Source of the DNA: Xanthobacter sp. NM-25
Lineage (GTDB): Bacteria; Pseudomonadota; Alphaproteobacteria; Rhizobiales; Xanthobacteraceae
Assembly: GCF_022138605.1 (NCBI RefSeq)
Contig: NZ_JACBFS010000004.1
Span: 496,001 to 560,000, forward strand
Length of the DNA stretch: 64,000 nucleotides
Reading direction: 5' to 3'
Positions 16,618 through 25,122 of the stretch are shown here, in pieces; positions within the stretch are counted from its first letter, which is position 1, and every line of letters begins with the position of its first letter. Both the position numbers and the translations under genes were made by a program. The notes under the pieces are model-generated. The model did no database searches, had not been told where the DNA came from, and saw only the letters and a program-made list of their open reading frames with translations.

Positions 16618-17678
16618 TGAGCCGCCTGCAGCTGGGCATCGACTTCCCCTGGCTTCTCCCCCTCCTCGCCTTGGTTCTGCTGCCGCTTCTGGCCGGTCCC
16701 TTTCGCGGCACGCGGGTGCCGGCGCTGGGCCTCGCCCCTGCCGACGCCCTCTCCACCCTCGTCTCCGCCACCCTGCGCGGCGCCGCTCTGCTAGCCATCG
16801 TCCTGCTGGTGCTCGGCCTCAGCGGCCTGCACCGCCGCGCCCAAACCATCACCCGCACCGGCCAGGGCGCGCACCTGATGCTGCTGCTCGACCGTTCCGC
16901 CAGCATGGACAACACCTTCGCCAACCGCCAACCCGGACAGGGCGAAGACTCCAAATCCGCTGCCGCCAAAAGGCTTTTGACCGACTTCATCCAACGCCGC
17001 CCCCACGACCGCATGGGGGTCGCCGGCTTCTCCACCTCCCCCATGCCGATCCTGCCGCTCACCGACCATCTGGATGCAGTGGCCGCCGCCGTCGCCGCCA
17101 CCGACCGCCCCGGCCTCGCCCTCACCGACGTGGGCCGGGGCCTTGCCCTTGCCCTCTCCGCCTTCGCCGATGATCCGGCAGCGGATGCCGGCGCGGTGGT
17201 CCTGGTTTCCGACGGCGCCGCAGTGATCGACCCCCGGGTTCAGGCCGCCCTGCGCGATGCCGTGAAACGCCGCCCGGTGCGGATTTACTGGCTGTTCCTG
17301 CGCACCGCCGGCGCCCGCGGCCCCTTCGACAAGCCGCAGGCGCCCGGCGAGGATACCCCGCAGGTGATGCCCGAGCGCCACCTCAACATCTTCCTCGCCA
17401 GCCTGGGCGTGCCCTATCGCGCATTTGAGGCGGGCAGCCCGCAGGCGGTGGCGGAGGCGATCGCCGAGATCGACCGCCAGGAAGCCGCCCCCGTCACCTT
17501 CCTCGAACGCCGCGCCCGCCTCGATCTCTCGCCCTTCTGCTACGCCATCGCGGCGGCCGCCCTCGCCCTTCTCGCCGCCGCCAAGCTCGCCGAGCGCCCG
17601 CTCCACAGGCCCCACCGGCTGCCGCAGCGCTCCCCCATCGGCGCCAGCGAAGGCGCCACTGAACGGGAGGCGGCATGA
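16614..17678 (+). CDS. mxaC: VWA-domain membrane protein MxaC
   Basis: This 354-residue protein has two N-terminal membrane segments (residues 10-28 and 55-72), a VWA domain from about residue 85 with a complete metal-binding motif DRSAS, then VVLVSDGAAVIDP, and a C-terminal membrane segment near 310-328. This layout is usual for BatA-like partners of MoxR ATPases. It is implicated in metal insertion into methanol dehydrogenase. It overlaps both neighbours by four bases. Confidence 0.92.
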   Translation: MMSRLQLGIDFPWLLPLLALVLLPLLAGPFRGTRVPALGLAPADALSTLVSATLRGAALLAIVLLVLGLSGLHRRAQTITRTGQGAHLMLLLDRSASMDNTFANRQPGQGEDSKSAAAKRLLTDFIQRRPHDRMGVAGFSTSPMPILPLTDHLDAVAAAVAATDRPGLALTDVGRGLALALSAFADDPAADAGAVVLVSDGAAVIDPRVQAALRDAVKRRPVRIYWLFLRTAGARGPFDKPQAPGEDTPQVMPERHLNIFLASLGVPYRAFEAGSPQAVAEAIAEIDRQEAAPVTFLERRARLDLSPFCYAIAAAALALLAAAKLAERPLHRPHRLPQRSPIGASEGATEREAA

Positions 17679-18256
17679 TGACGGCTCTCACGAGATGGCG
17701 GACGCGCCGGTGGCTGCGCATGCTCGCCCTCGTCATCCTCGCGGGCGCGGCCGCCGTGGTGACCCACCAGGCCATCCGGCTCATCACCCACATGCGCGAC
17801 AACCGGACCATCCTCGGCCTTGCCGCCGGCCGCGACCTGGCCGTGGCGGACGATGCCGCCCCCCGGCTGCTGTTCGCCCGCGCGCATTTCCTCATGACCC
17901 ACGACCAGCTGAACGACGCGCAGCACGTGGTGGATGTGATCACCCGCAGTGACGACACCGCCATGGCCGCCGCCGCCCTCTATGACCTCGGCAACACCCG
18001 CCTCGCGCGCGCCATCGACCTTCTCGAGCGCATGGCGGTTGATGCGGCCATTCCCGAAATCCGCCTCGCCAAAGAAAACTACCGCGCCACCCTGCGCCAT
18101 GCACCAAGTCTCTGGGACGCCAAATATAATCTCGACATCGCCCTGCGCCTGATCCGCGACTTTCCAGAGATCGAGCGCGAACTGGAGGAGGAGCCACGGC
18201 AGACCCCCAAGCGCCTGTGGACCGATCTTCCGGGCTTGCCCAAGGGCCTGCCATGA
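17675..18256 (+). CDS. mxaK: Methanol oxidation protein MxaK
   Basis: This 193-residue protein has one N-terminal membrane segment (residues 14-32) and a helical, TPR-like remainder: ARAHFLMTHDQLNDAQHVVD, then AALYDLGNTRLARA and WDAKYNLDIALRL, with acidic and proline residues at the end. It is placed in the membrane facing the periplasm. MxaK is needed for active methanol dehydrogenase, with no known catalytic activity. Its four-base overlaps with mxaC and mxaL fix the start and support the assignment. Confidence 0.88.
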   Translation: MMTALTRWRTRRWLRMLALVILAGAAAVVTHQAIRLITHMRDNRTILGLAAGRDLAVADDAAPRLLFARAHFLMTHDQLNDAQHVVDVITRSDDTAMAAAALYDLGNTRLARAIDLLERMAVDAAIPEIRLAKENYRATLRHAPSLWDAKYNLDIALRLIRDFPEIERELEEEPRQTPKRLWTDLPGLPKGLP

Positions 18257-19299
18257 CCCAACGGTTTGCTCCGCGTCCGAGACGGATCGACCTGCGCGCC
18301 ACGGCTCTTCTGGCGGCGTGCGGCCTCGCGCTGCTCGCGCTTGTCGCCCCCAGCGTGCCCGCGACCGGCCCCTCCTACCATCTCCTCGCCGTGGTGGACG
18401 TGACCGGCTCCATGACCGTGCGCGACATGACCGTGCGCGACGTGGACGGCCGCCGCATGGGCTCGGACCAGCGTCCCACTTCCCGCCTCGACGCTGTGAA
18501 GCAGCGCCTTCGCAACCTGCTCGCGCAACTCCCCTGCGGCTCTCGCCTGGGCCTTGGGATATTCACCGAACGTCGGAGCTTCCTCCTCTTCGAGCCGGTG
18601 GAAACCTGCGCCAATTTTGCCCCTCTTGATGGAGCAATCGCCGCCCTGGACTGGCGCATGGCGTGGGAAGGGGACAGCTATGTGGCCCGCGGCCTCTATT
18701 CGGCGCTCTCCCTCGCCGCGCCGCTGGACGCCGACCTCCTGTTCCTCAGCGACGGCCAGGAGGCACCGCCCCTGCCCCCCAGTGGCCTCCCCCCGTTCGA
18801 GGGAAAGACCGGCGCCACTGCCGGCGCCATTATCGGTGTCGGCGGCGCGGTACCGGTACCCATCCCGAAATTCGATGGCTTCGGACACGAGATCGGTTTC
18901 CTGCAGGCCACTGACGTTCCGCAAGAAAACCGACACGGCCCGCCACCCGAAGATGCATCACAGCGGCCCGGATGGCATCCCCGCAATGCGCCATGGGGCG
19001 GCGATGCCGCGGCAGGCGAGGAGCATCTCAGTGCCCTGCGCACGGCCCATCTCCAGGCCCTCGCCACCACAACCAGCCTTGGCTACGCGACCCTCGCCGA
19101 GACGGAGGATCTGCTCCCCACCGTCGCCGCCCGGGCGCGCCCCCGCCCGGTGCCGCAGCCCTTTCGCACCGCGCCGCTCTTCGCCGCTCTCGCCCTCACC
19201 GCGCTGACCGCGGCGCTTGGGGCATCCTTCGCCCCGCGCCTGTTGTCTGCAAAACACACAAGGACTTTGCCCAATGCGCCTCAGCCTTCTGAAACCTGA
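18253..19299 (+). CDS. mxaL: VWA-domain membrane protein MxaL
   Basis: This 348-residue protein has an N-terminal membrane segment (residues 16-34) and a VWA domain with the metal motif DVTGSMT near residue 50, then DLLFLSDGQEAPPLPP, and a C-terminal membrane segment (about 305-325). The repeat MTVRDMTVRD right after the metal motif is unusual, a local duplication of five codons. MxaL works with MxaA, MxaC and MxaK in methanol dehydrogenase maturation. It overlaps mxaD by 26 bases. Confidence 0.9.
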   Translation: MTQRFAPRPRRIDLRATALLAACGLALLALVAPSVPATGPSYHLLAVVDVTGSMTVRDMTVRDVDGRRMGSDQRPTSRLDAVKQRLRNLLAQLPCGSRLGLGIFTERRSFLLFEPVETCANFAPLDGAIAALDWRMAWEGDSYVARGLYSALSLAAPLDADLLFLSDGQEAPPLPPSGLPPFEGKTGATAGAIIGVGGAVPVPIPKFDGFGHEIGFLQATDVPQENRHGPPPEDASQRPGWHPRNAPWGGDAAAGEEHLSALRTAHLQALATTTSLGYATLAETEDLLPTVAARARPRPVPQPFRTAPLFAALALTALTAALGASFAPRLLSAKHTRTLPNAPQPSET

Positions 19300-19846
19300 G
19301 CGTTCTCTCCTCGTCGCAGCCGCCGCCCTCCTTCTCAGCCTGGCGAGCCCCGCGGTGCATGCCCATGGCCCCACCCCTCAGAAGGCCCAGGCCAGCATCA
19401 CCATCGCCGCGCCTCCCGACGTCATCTGGAAACTCGTGAGTGACTTCGGCGCCATCGGCATCTGGCATCCCGACATCAAGGCCGTTCGCAGCACCGGATC
19501 TGGAGACGAAACCGAGCGGGTGCTGGTCCTGGAGAAAGGCGAAATCACCGACAGCCTCGACGAGCGCGACGACAAAGCCCGCCACCTTTCCTACCGCCTC
19601 GGCCAGGAGAATGTCGAAGCCTTCCCCGTCAGCTTCTACACTGCCACCATGACCGTGACCGACGCCGGAAACGGCTCCAGCACCGTGGACTGGGCCGCCC
19701 GCCTCTATCGCGGCGACACCAGCAACTTCCCGCCCGACGAACTCAACGATGAAGCCGCAACCACGGCCATGACCCAATTTTTCACCGATGGCCTGAGCGG
19801 ACTCAAAACCAAGGTCGAAGCCGCCAGCGCACCGGCGAGCCACTGA
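19274..19846 (+). CDS. mxaD: SRPBCC-fold protein MxaD
   Basis: This 190-residue protein has a signal peptide (VAAAALLLSLASPAVHAHG) and an SRPBCC/polyketide-cyclase fold: ASITIAAPPDVIWKLVSDFG, then WHPDIKAV, typical of MxaD. MxaD is periplasmic and has been proposed to help methanol dehydrogenase dock with cytochrome cL. I placed the start at 19274, inside the end of mxaL; the next gene begins on the last base of its stop codon (TGATG). Confidence 0.9.
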   Translation: MRLSLLKPERSLLVAAAALLLSLASPAVHAHGPTPQKAQASITIAAPPDVIWKLVSDFGAIGIWHPDIKAVRSTGSGDETERVLVLEKGEITDSLDERDDKARHLSYRLGQENVEAFPVSFYTATMTVTDAGNGSSTVDWAARLYRGDTSNFPPDELNDEAATTAMTQFFTDGLSGLKTKVEAASAPASH

Positions 19847-20799
19847 TGCAGCGCCTCCTGCGGCGCTGCGGGAGCCTCGCGCTCGCCTCCCTCCTCCCCC
19901 TCATCGCGTCGCCGCTTCATGCGGCGACGCTGCTGGTAGTTTGCCAGGCTGGCGCCGCCGTGAGCGTCGTCGACACGGCGACGTTAAGCGAAACGCACCG
20001 CATTCCCCTCGCCGCGGGGCCGGCCAGCCTCATTCACGTTCCGCAAACTCACTCCGTCTACGTCACTCACCCGGACGCCGGCCTTCTCTCCCGCATCGAT
20101 GCCCAAAACCTGACGAACGTCACCACCGTCCCCATCGGTGGGCAACCCTTCGGCATCACCGCCGATGACCAACAGCTTTATGTGGGTGACTGGAGCGCGA
20201 ACACGGTTCGCCGCTTCCACCTGCCCGACCTCCAACTCACCGGCACCGTCGCGGTCGGTCCCGGTCCCGCTGGCCTTGCCCTCGATCCCGAACGCCAAGA
20301 ACTCTACTCCGCCGATCGCGAGGGCGGCACTGTCAGCGTGGTTGACCTGGTGACGCTCCAAACACGCGCCACCATTCCCGTCGGGACCGCCCCTTACGCC
20401 TTCGATACCAGCAAGCCACAAGCCATCCTGAACGTGGCAGACGTGCGCAAAGGACGCATCGCCCGCGTCGACAAGGCCCGCCACACCGTCACCTACCTCC
20501 CAACGGGCAAGATGCCCTACGGTCTCGCCACCGATACGCAAACCGGCCGCATCCTGGTTGCCAATCAGCAGTCGGCAACCCTCGCTCTCGTGGATCCCGC
20601 ACGGCCTCACCGGACGCTCCAGCTTCCCGCTGGCACCGCCCCGGAGAGCGTGATCGTCGATTCACCGCACCGCCGCGCCTACGTCACCGACTGGTTTGCC
20701 GACCAGGTCCTGGTTGTCGACCTCGAAAAAGGCGCTGTCACCGCGGCAATTCCCGTCGCTGCCGGTCCCCGCAACCTCATCTTCCTTCCCGGTTCGTGA
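19846..20799 (+). CDS. Secreted YVTN/YncE-type beta-propeller protein in the mxa operon
   Basis: This 317-residue protein has a signal peptide (ALASLLPLIASPLHAA) and about seven repeats of the YVTN/NHL type, each with a pattern such as V-D-x-x-T-L-x-x-x-x-I-P-V-G-x-x-P. It should fold as a periplasmic beta-propeller. It starts on the last base of the mxaD stop, so it is part of the mxa transcript. Related propellers occur with PQQ-dependent catabolic systems, so a scaffold or electron-transfer role around methanol dehydrogenase is possible, but no function is shown. It occupies the place of mxaE/mxaH in other mxa operons. Confidence 0.8.
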   Translation: MQRLLRRCGSLALASLLPLIASPLHAATLLVVCQAGAAVSVVDTATLSETHRIPLAAGPASLIHVPQTHSVYVTHPDAGLLSRIDAQNLTNVTTVPIGGQPFGITADDQQLYVGDWSANTVRRFHLPDLQLTGTVAVGPGPAGLALDPERQELYSADREGGTVSVVDLVTLQTRATIPVGTAPYAFDTSKPQAILNVADVRKGRIARVDKARHTVTYLPTGKMPYGLATDTQTGRILVANQQSATLALVDPARPHRTLQLPAGTAPESVIVDSPHRRAYVTDWFADQVLVVDLEKGAVTAAIPVAAGPRNLIFLPGS

Positions 20800-20810
20800 G
20801 TGCCTGAAAA

Positions 20811-20825
20811 GAACATATTGCGAAC
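20811..20825 (+). promoter_or_regulatory. LexA (SOS) box of recA
   Basis: GAAC-ATATTGC-GAAC matches the alphaproteobacterial LexA operator GAAC-N7-GAAC exactly. It lies 66 bases before the recA start, so recA should be DNA-damage inducible. Confidence 0.85.
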
Positions 20826-20890
20826 ACGGAACAAAGCAAGTACATTTTGACCAGTCTCATTTCCCCTTGCGCCAGCACCGGAGCGCGGCG

Positions 20891-21979
20891 ATGACTCAAG
20901 CGACACTCCGACTCGTCGAAGGTTCTTCCATGGATAAGACCAAGGCTCTGGACGCCGCGCTGTCCCAGATCGAGCGCCATTTCGGCAAGGGCTCGATTAT
21001 GCGTCTCGGCAAGGGCGGCAGGGCGCTGGAGATCGAGGCCATCCCCTCGGGCTCCCTCGGCCTCGATATCGCCCTCGGCATCGGTGGCCTACCCAAAGGC
21101 CGCGTGGTCGAGATTTTCGGCCCGGAATCATCCGGAAAAACGACGCTTTCCCTCCATGTGATTGCGGAAGCGCAGAAACGTGGCGGAACATGCGCCTTCA
21201 TCGATGCCGAGCATGCACTCGATCCGGTTTATGCGCGCAAGCTCGGCGTCAATCTTGATGACCTCCTGATCTCCCAGCCGGACGCGGGCGAGCAGGCTCT
21301 CGAGATCGCCGACACGCTCGTTCGCTCAGGCGCCATTGATGTGTTGGTTGTCGATTCGGTCGCCGCCCTCACCCCCCGCGCCGAGCTCGAGGGCGAGATG
21401 GGGGACAATCAGCCGGGCATGCAGGCCCGGCTGATGAGTCAGGCGCTGCGCAAGCTCACCGCCTCCATCTCCAAGTCCAACACCATGGTGGTCTTCATCA
21501 ATCAGATCCGCATGAAGATCGGCGTGATGTATGGCTCCCCCGAGACCACTACCGGTGGCAACGCGCTCAAATTCTACGCTTCAGTGCGCCTGGACATCCG
21601 TCGCATCGGCGCCATCAAGGAGCGGGATGAGGTGGTCGGCAACCAGACCCGCGTGAAGGTGGTGAAGAACAAGCTCGCGCCACCCTTCAAGCAGGTGGAG
21701 TTCGACATCATGTATGGCGAGGGCGTCTCCAAGATGGGCGAGTTGCTCGATCTCGGTGTGCGTGCCGGCGTGGTGGAGAAGTCCGGCGCATGGTTCTCCT
21801 ACGACAGCCAGCGTCTGGGCCAGGGGCGCGAGAACGCCAAGAGCTTCCTGCGCCAGAACACCGAGGTGGCGGGGCGCATCGAGGCCGCCATCCGCCAGAA
21901 CGCGGGCCTGATCGCCGAGCAGATCCTCGCCGGTACGCCGGAAGAGGATGCCGACGGCAAGGAGCCCCCGGAAGAGTGA
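20891..21979 (+). CDS. recA: Recombinase RecA
   Basis: This 362-residue protein is full length for alphaproteobacterial RecA. It shows Walker A GPESSGKT, the VVDSVAALTPRAELEGEMGD block, loop 1 (MSQALRKLTA) and loop 2 (GSPETTTGGNALKFYASVRLD), and an acidic C-terminus. The start at 20891 gives MTQATLRLVEG, aligning with relatives; a longer frame upstream would run through the SOS box. It catalyses homologous strand exchange and triggers LexA self-cleavage. It stands alone between the mxa operon and alaS. Confidence 0.98.
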   Translation: MTQATLRLVEGSSMDKTKALDAALSQIERHFGKGSIMRLGKGGRALEIEAIPSGSLGLDIALGIGGLPKGRVVEIFGPESSGKTTLSLHVIAEAQKRGGTCAFIDAEHALDPVYARKLGVNLDDLLISQPDAGEQALEIADTLVRSGAIDVLVVDSVAALTPRAELEGEMGDNQPGMQARLMSQALRKLTASISKSNTMVVFINQIRMKIGVMYGSPETTTGGNALKFYASVRLDIRRIGAIKERDEVVGNQTRVKVVKNKLAPPFKQVEFDIMYGEGVSKMGELLDLGVRAGVVEKSGAWFSYDSQRLGQGRENAKSFLRQNTEVAGRIEAAIRQNAGLIAEQILAGTPEEDADGKEPPEE

Positions 21980-22163
21980 GGCAAAGCGCCGATGCGAGGC
22001 GTTTCTGGACAAGTGCCAGCCCCATCGGTAAACGAACCCGGTTCCAATCTGCCGGCCAGGGGTCGCGCGGGTTGGAGCTGAGCGGCGGCGCCAGCGTGCC
22101 GCTCGAGGTGATCATCGCCGGCCGCGTTCAGAGCGTCCGGCCATCAAGGGCAGTGGCCGGCAC

Positions 22164-24818
22164 ATGAGCGGCGTCAACGAGATCCGGTCGACCTTCATCG
22201 ACTACTTCGTCAAGCACGGGCACGAGGCGGTCTCCTCCTCCCCGTTGGTGCCGCGTAACGACCCCACCTTGATGTTCACCAATGCGGGGATGGTGCAGTT
22301 CAAGAACGTCTTCACCGGGATGGAGAAGCGTCCCTATGCGCGGGCGGTGACCGCGCAGAAGTGTGTGCGTGCCGGTGGCAAGCACAATGACCTGGACAAT
22401 GTGGGCTACACGGCACGGCACCACACCTTCTTCGAAATGCTGGGTAATTTCTCGTTCGGTGACTATTTCAAGGACCGCGCTATCGAGCTGGCCTGGAATC
22501 TGGTGACGGGCACCTTCGATCTGCCTAAGGATCGCCTGATCGTCACCGTCTATAGCGAGGACGAGGAAGCCTACGCGCTGTGGAAGAAGATCGCCGGCTT
22601 GCCCGACGAGAAAATCATTAAGATCGCTACCAGCGATAATTTCTGGTCCATGGGTGAAACAGGGCCGTGCGGGCCCTGCTCCGAGATCTTCTTTGACCAT
22701 GGCGATCACATCCCGGGCGGTCCTCCCGGCTCGCCGGATGAGGACGGCGACCGCTTCATCGAGATCTGGAACCTCGTGTTCATGCAATACGAGCAGGTTC
22801 CGAGCGGAGAGCGGGTGAACCTGCCGCGTCCCTCCATCGATACGGGCATGGGGTTGGAGCGCATCTCCGCGGTGCTTCAGGGCACGCACGACAATTATGA
22901 GACCGATCTGATGCGGGCGCTCATTGCCGAGGTGGCAGAGCTGACCGGCGTCGATCCTGACGGTGCGCAGAAGGCCAGCCATCGCGTGATCGCGGACCAC
23001 CTGCGCTCTTCCGTCTTCCTCACCGCGGACGGTGTGCTGCCCTCCAATGAGGGGCGCGGCTATGTGCTGCGTCGCATCATGCGCCGGGCCATGCGGCACG
23101 CCCAGCTCCTGGGGGCGAAAGATCCGCTGATGCATCGCCTGGTGCCGGTGCTCGTGCGCGAGATGGGACGGGCGTATCCCGAACTCGTCCGCGCCGAAGC
23201 GCTGGCGTCGGAAACGCTATTGTTGGAGGAGACACGCTTCCGTCGCACCCTGGAGCGTGGCCTGTCGATTCTCGAGGAAGAGAGCGCCGGCCTCGTCACG
23301 GGCGCCCGGTTCGATGGCGATGTGGCCTTCAAACTCTACGACACCTATGGCTTCCCGCTTGATTTGACCCAGGATGCGCTGCGCATGCGCGGCATCTCGG
23401 TGGACGTGGAAGCCTTCACTGCCGCCATGGAGCGGCAGAAGGCGGAGGCACGTGCCAATTGGTCGGGATCGGGCGAGGCGGCGACAGATGGGGTGTGGTT
23501 CGCAATCCGTGATCGGGTCGGAGCCACCGATTTCCTGGGCTACGATACGGAACAGGCCGAGGGCGCCATCGTCGCGCTGTTGAAGGATGGCACAGAGGTG
23601 AACGCCCTTGCCGCCGGCGAACGCGGCCTCGCGGTGCTGAACCAGACGCCGTTTTATGCCGAGTCCGGTGGCCAGATGGGCGATACCGGCATGTGGTCGG
23701 GTGAGGGCGGGGTCAGTGCGCGCGTGCTTGGCACGCAGAAGAAGCTGGGCGATCTGTTCGTGCATGACGTTGAGGTCCTCGCCGGCTCACTCAAGGTCGG
23801 CAGTGCGCTGGTTCTCGATGTGGATCATGCGCGGCGTGGCGCACTGCGCGCCAATCATTCCGCAACCCATCTGCTGCACGAGGCGCTGCGCCGGGTGCTG
23901 GGAGACCACGTGGCGCAGAAGGGGTCGCTGGTGGCCCCCGATCGGCTGCGTTTCGACTTTTCCCATCCCAAGCCCCTGAGCCAGGACGAACTGGCACGGG
24001 TGGAAGATATCGCCAACCATTTCGTGCTGCGCAACGAGCCGGTCGAGACCCGCATCATGGCGGTCGATGAGGCGATCGAATCCGGTGCCCGTGCGCTGTT
24101 CGGCGAGAAGTATGGCGACGAGGTGCGTGTCGTCTCCATGGGCACTGACGATGGCAATGGCGCGCCCTATTCGGTCGAGCTCTGCGGCGGCACCCATGTG
24201 CGCCGGACCGGTGATATCGGCCTGATTTCGGTCGTGTCTGAAAGTGCGGTGGCGGCGGGGGTGCGGCGCCTGGAAGCGCTCACGGCCGATGCCGCGCGCC
24301 GCCATCTCAATGCCGCCAATACCGCCCTGCTGGCGGCCGCGGCGGCGCTCAAGGCGCCAGTGGTGGAGGTGGAGACGCGGCTTGAGGCCCTCATCGAGGA
24401 CCGCCGGAAGCTGGAGCGTGAGCTGGCGGAAGCGCGCAAGAAGCTCGCCATGGCCGGCGGCGGCGATGAGAATGGCCCGCGGGTGATCGACATCAAGGGC
24501 ACCAAGTACCTGCCAATCGTCATTTCCGGCGCCGACCCGAAGGATCTCAAGGCCATCGCCGACGAGGGCAAGGCGAAGCTCGGCTCGGGCGTCGTTGCGG
24601 TGGTCAACAGCGCCGCCGATGGCAAGGCCTCGCTGGTGGTGGGCGTGACCGCAGACCTCACAACCCGCTTTGACGCGGTGGCACTGGTGCGCCAGGGCGC
24701 GGCGGCCATCGGAGGCAAAGGCGGCGGTGGACGACCGGATATGGCCCAGGCGGGTGGACCGGACGGCTCCAAGGCCAAGGACGCCATCGCGGCGATCGAG
24801 GCCGCGCTCGGTGCCTGA
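22164..24818 (+). CDS. alaS: Alanyl-tRNA synthetase
   Basis: This 884-residue enzyme charges tRNA-Ala. It contains the class II catalytic core (MFTNAGMVQFKNVFTG; GMGLERISAVLQG), the editing domain with zinc ligands HxxxH in NHSATHLLHEA and CGGTHVRRTGDIG, and the C-terminal coiled/DHHA1 domain with a glycine-rich end (GKGGGGRPDMAQAGG). Length matches the family. It follows recA after 184 bases, an order common in alphaproteobacteria. No strong ribosome site is seen before the ATG. Confidence 0.98.
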   Translation: MSGVNEIRSTFIDYFVKHGHEAVSSSPLVPRNDPTLMFTNAGMVQFKNVFTGMEKRPYARAVTAQKCVRAGGKHNDLDNVGYTARHHTFFEMLGNFSFGDYFKDRAIELAWNLVTGTFDLPKDRLIVTVYSEDEEAYALWKKIAGLPDEKIIKIATSDNFWSMGETGPCGPCSEIFFDHGDHIPGGPPGSPDEDGDRFIEIWNLVFMQYEQVPSGERVNLPRPSIDTGMGLERISAVLQGTHDNYETDLMRALIAEVAELTGVDPDGAQKASHRVIADHLRSSVFLTADGVLPSNEGRGYVLRRIMRRAMRHAQLLGAKDPLMHRLVPVLVREMGRAYPELVRAEALASETLLLEETRFRRTLERGLSILEEESAGLVTGARFDGDVAFKLYDTYGFPLDLTQDALRMRGISVDVEAFTAAMERQKAEARANWSGSGEAATDGVWFAIRDRVGATDFLGYDTEQAEGAIVALLKDGTEVNALAAGERGLAVLNQTPFYAESGGQMGDTGMWSGEGGVSARVLGTQKKLGDLFVHDVEVLAGSLKVGSALVLDVDHARRGALRANHSATHLLHEALRRVLGDHVAQKGSLVAPDRLRFDFSHPKPLSQDELARVEDIANHFVLRNEPVETRIMAVDEAIESGARALFGEKYGDEVRVVSMGTDDGNGAPYSVELCGGTHVRRTGDIGLISVVSESAVAAGVRRLEALTADAARRHLNAANTALLAAAAALKAPVVEVETRLEALIEDRRKLERELAEARKKLAMAGGGDENGPRVIDIKGTKYLPIVISGADPKDLKAIADEGKAKLGSGVVAVVNSAADGKASLVVGVTADLTTRFDAVALVRQGAAAIGGKGGGGRPDMAQAGGPDGSKAKDAIAAIEAALGA

Positions 24819-25122
24819 CGCCGCGCGCGGTCGGCGGGGTCAGGCCTGCGGGGCCGGCGGAGGTGGGAGATCAGGAGCGGGGATGGTACAACTCTGCCTG
24901 CGAGCGCGCGCAGCGTTGACCTGGAGGCAAGGTCGCGCCGTCAATTTGGCTGCGGCTCTCGCAGCGGGAGGCGGACATTGACCCTGCCGGAAGGGATGAG
25001 ATCGGGTGCACCAAGCCCGCTCGATCCTCAGCCCCGCTGCAGCCGGAAGGAGCACCGGCCGGTAGACGCCCCAGGCGCGGCCTGGAACTGAATGTGGATC
25101 GGCCGGCTGGGGAGATGCGGCT
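24819..25122. other. Intergenic gap without a recognisable gene
   Basis: About 300 GC-rich bases between alaS and the antiporter gene. I see no plausible reading frame, tRNA or T-tailed terminator here. It should hold the promoter of the downstream antiporter, but none could be assigned. Confidence 0.5.
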
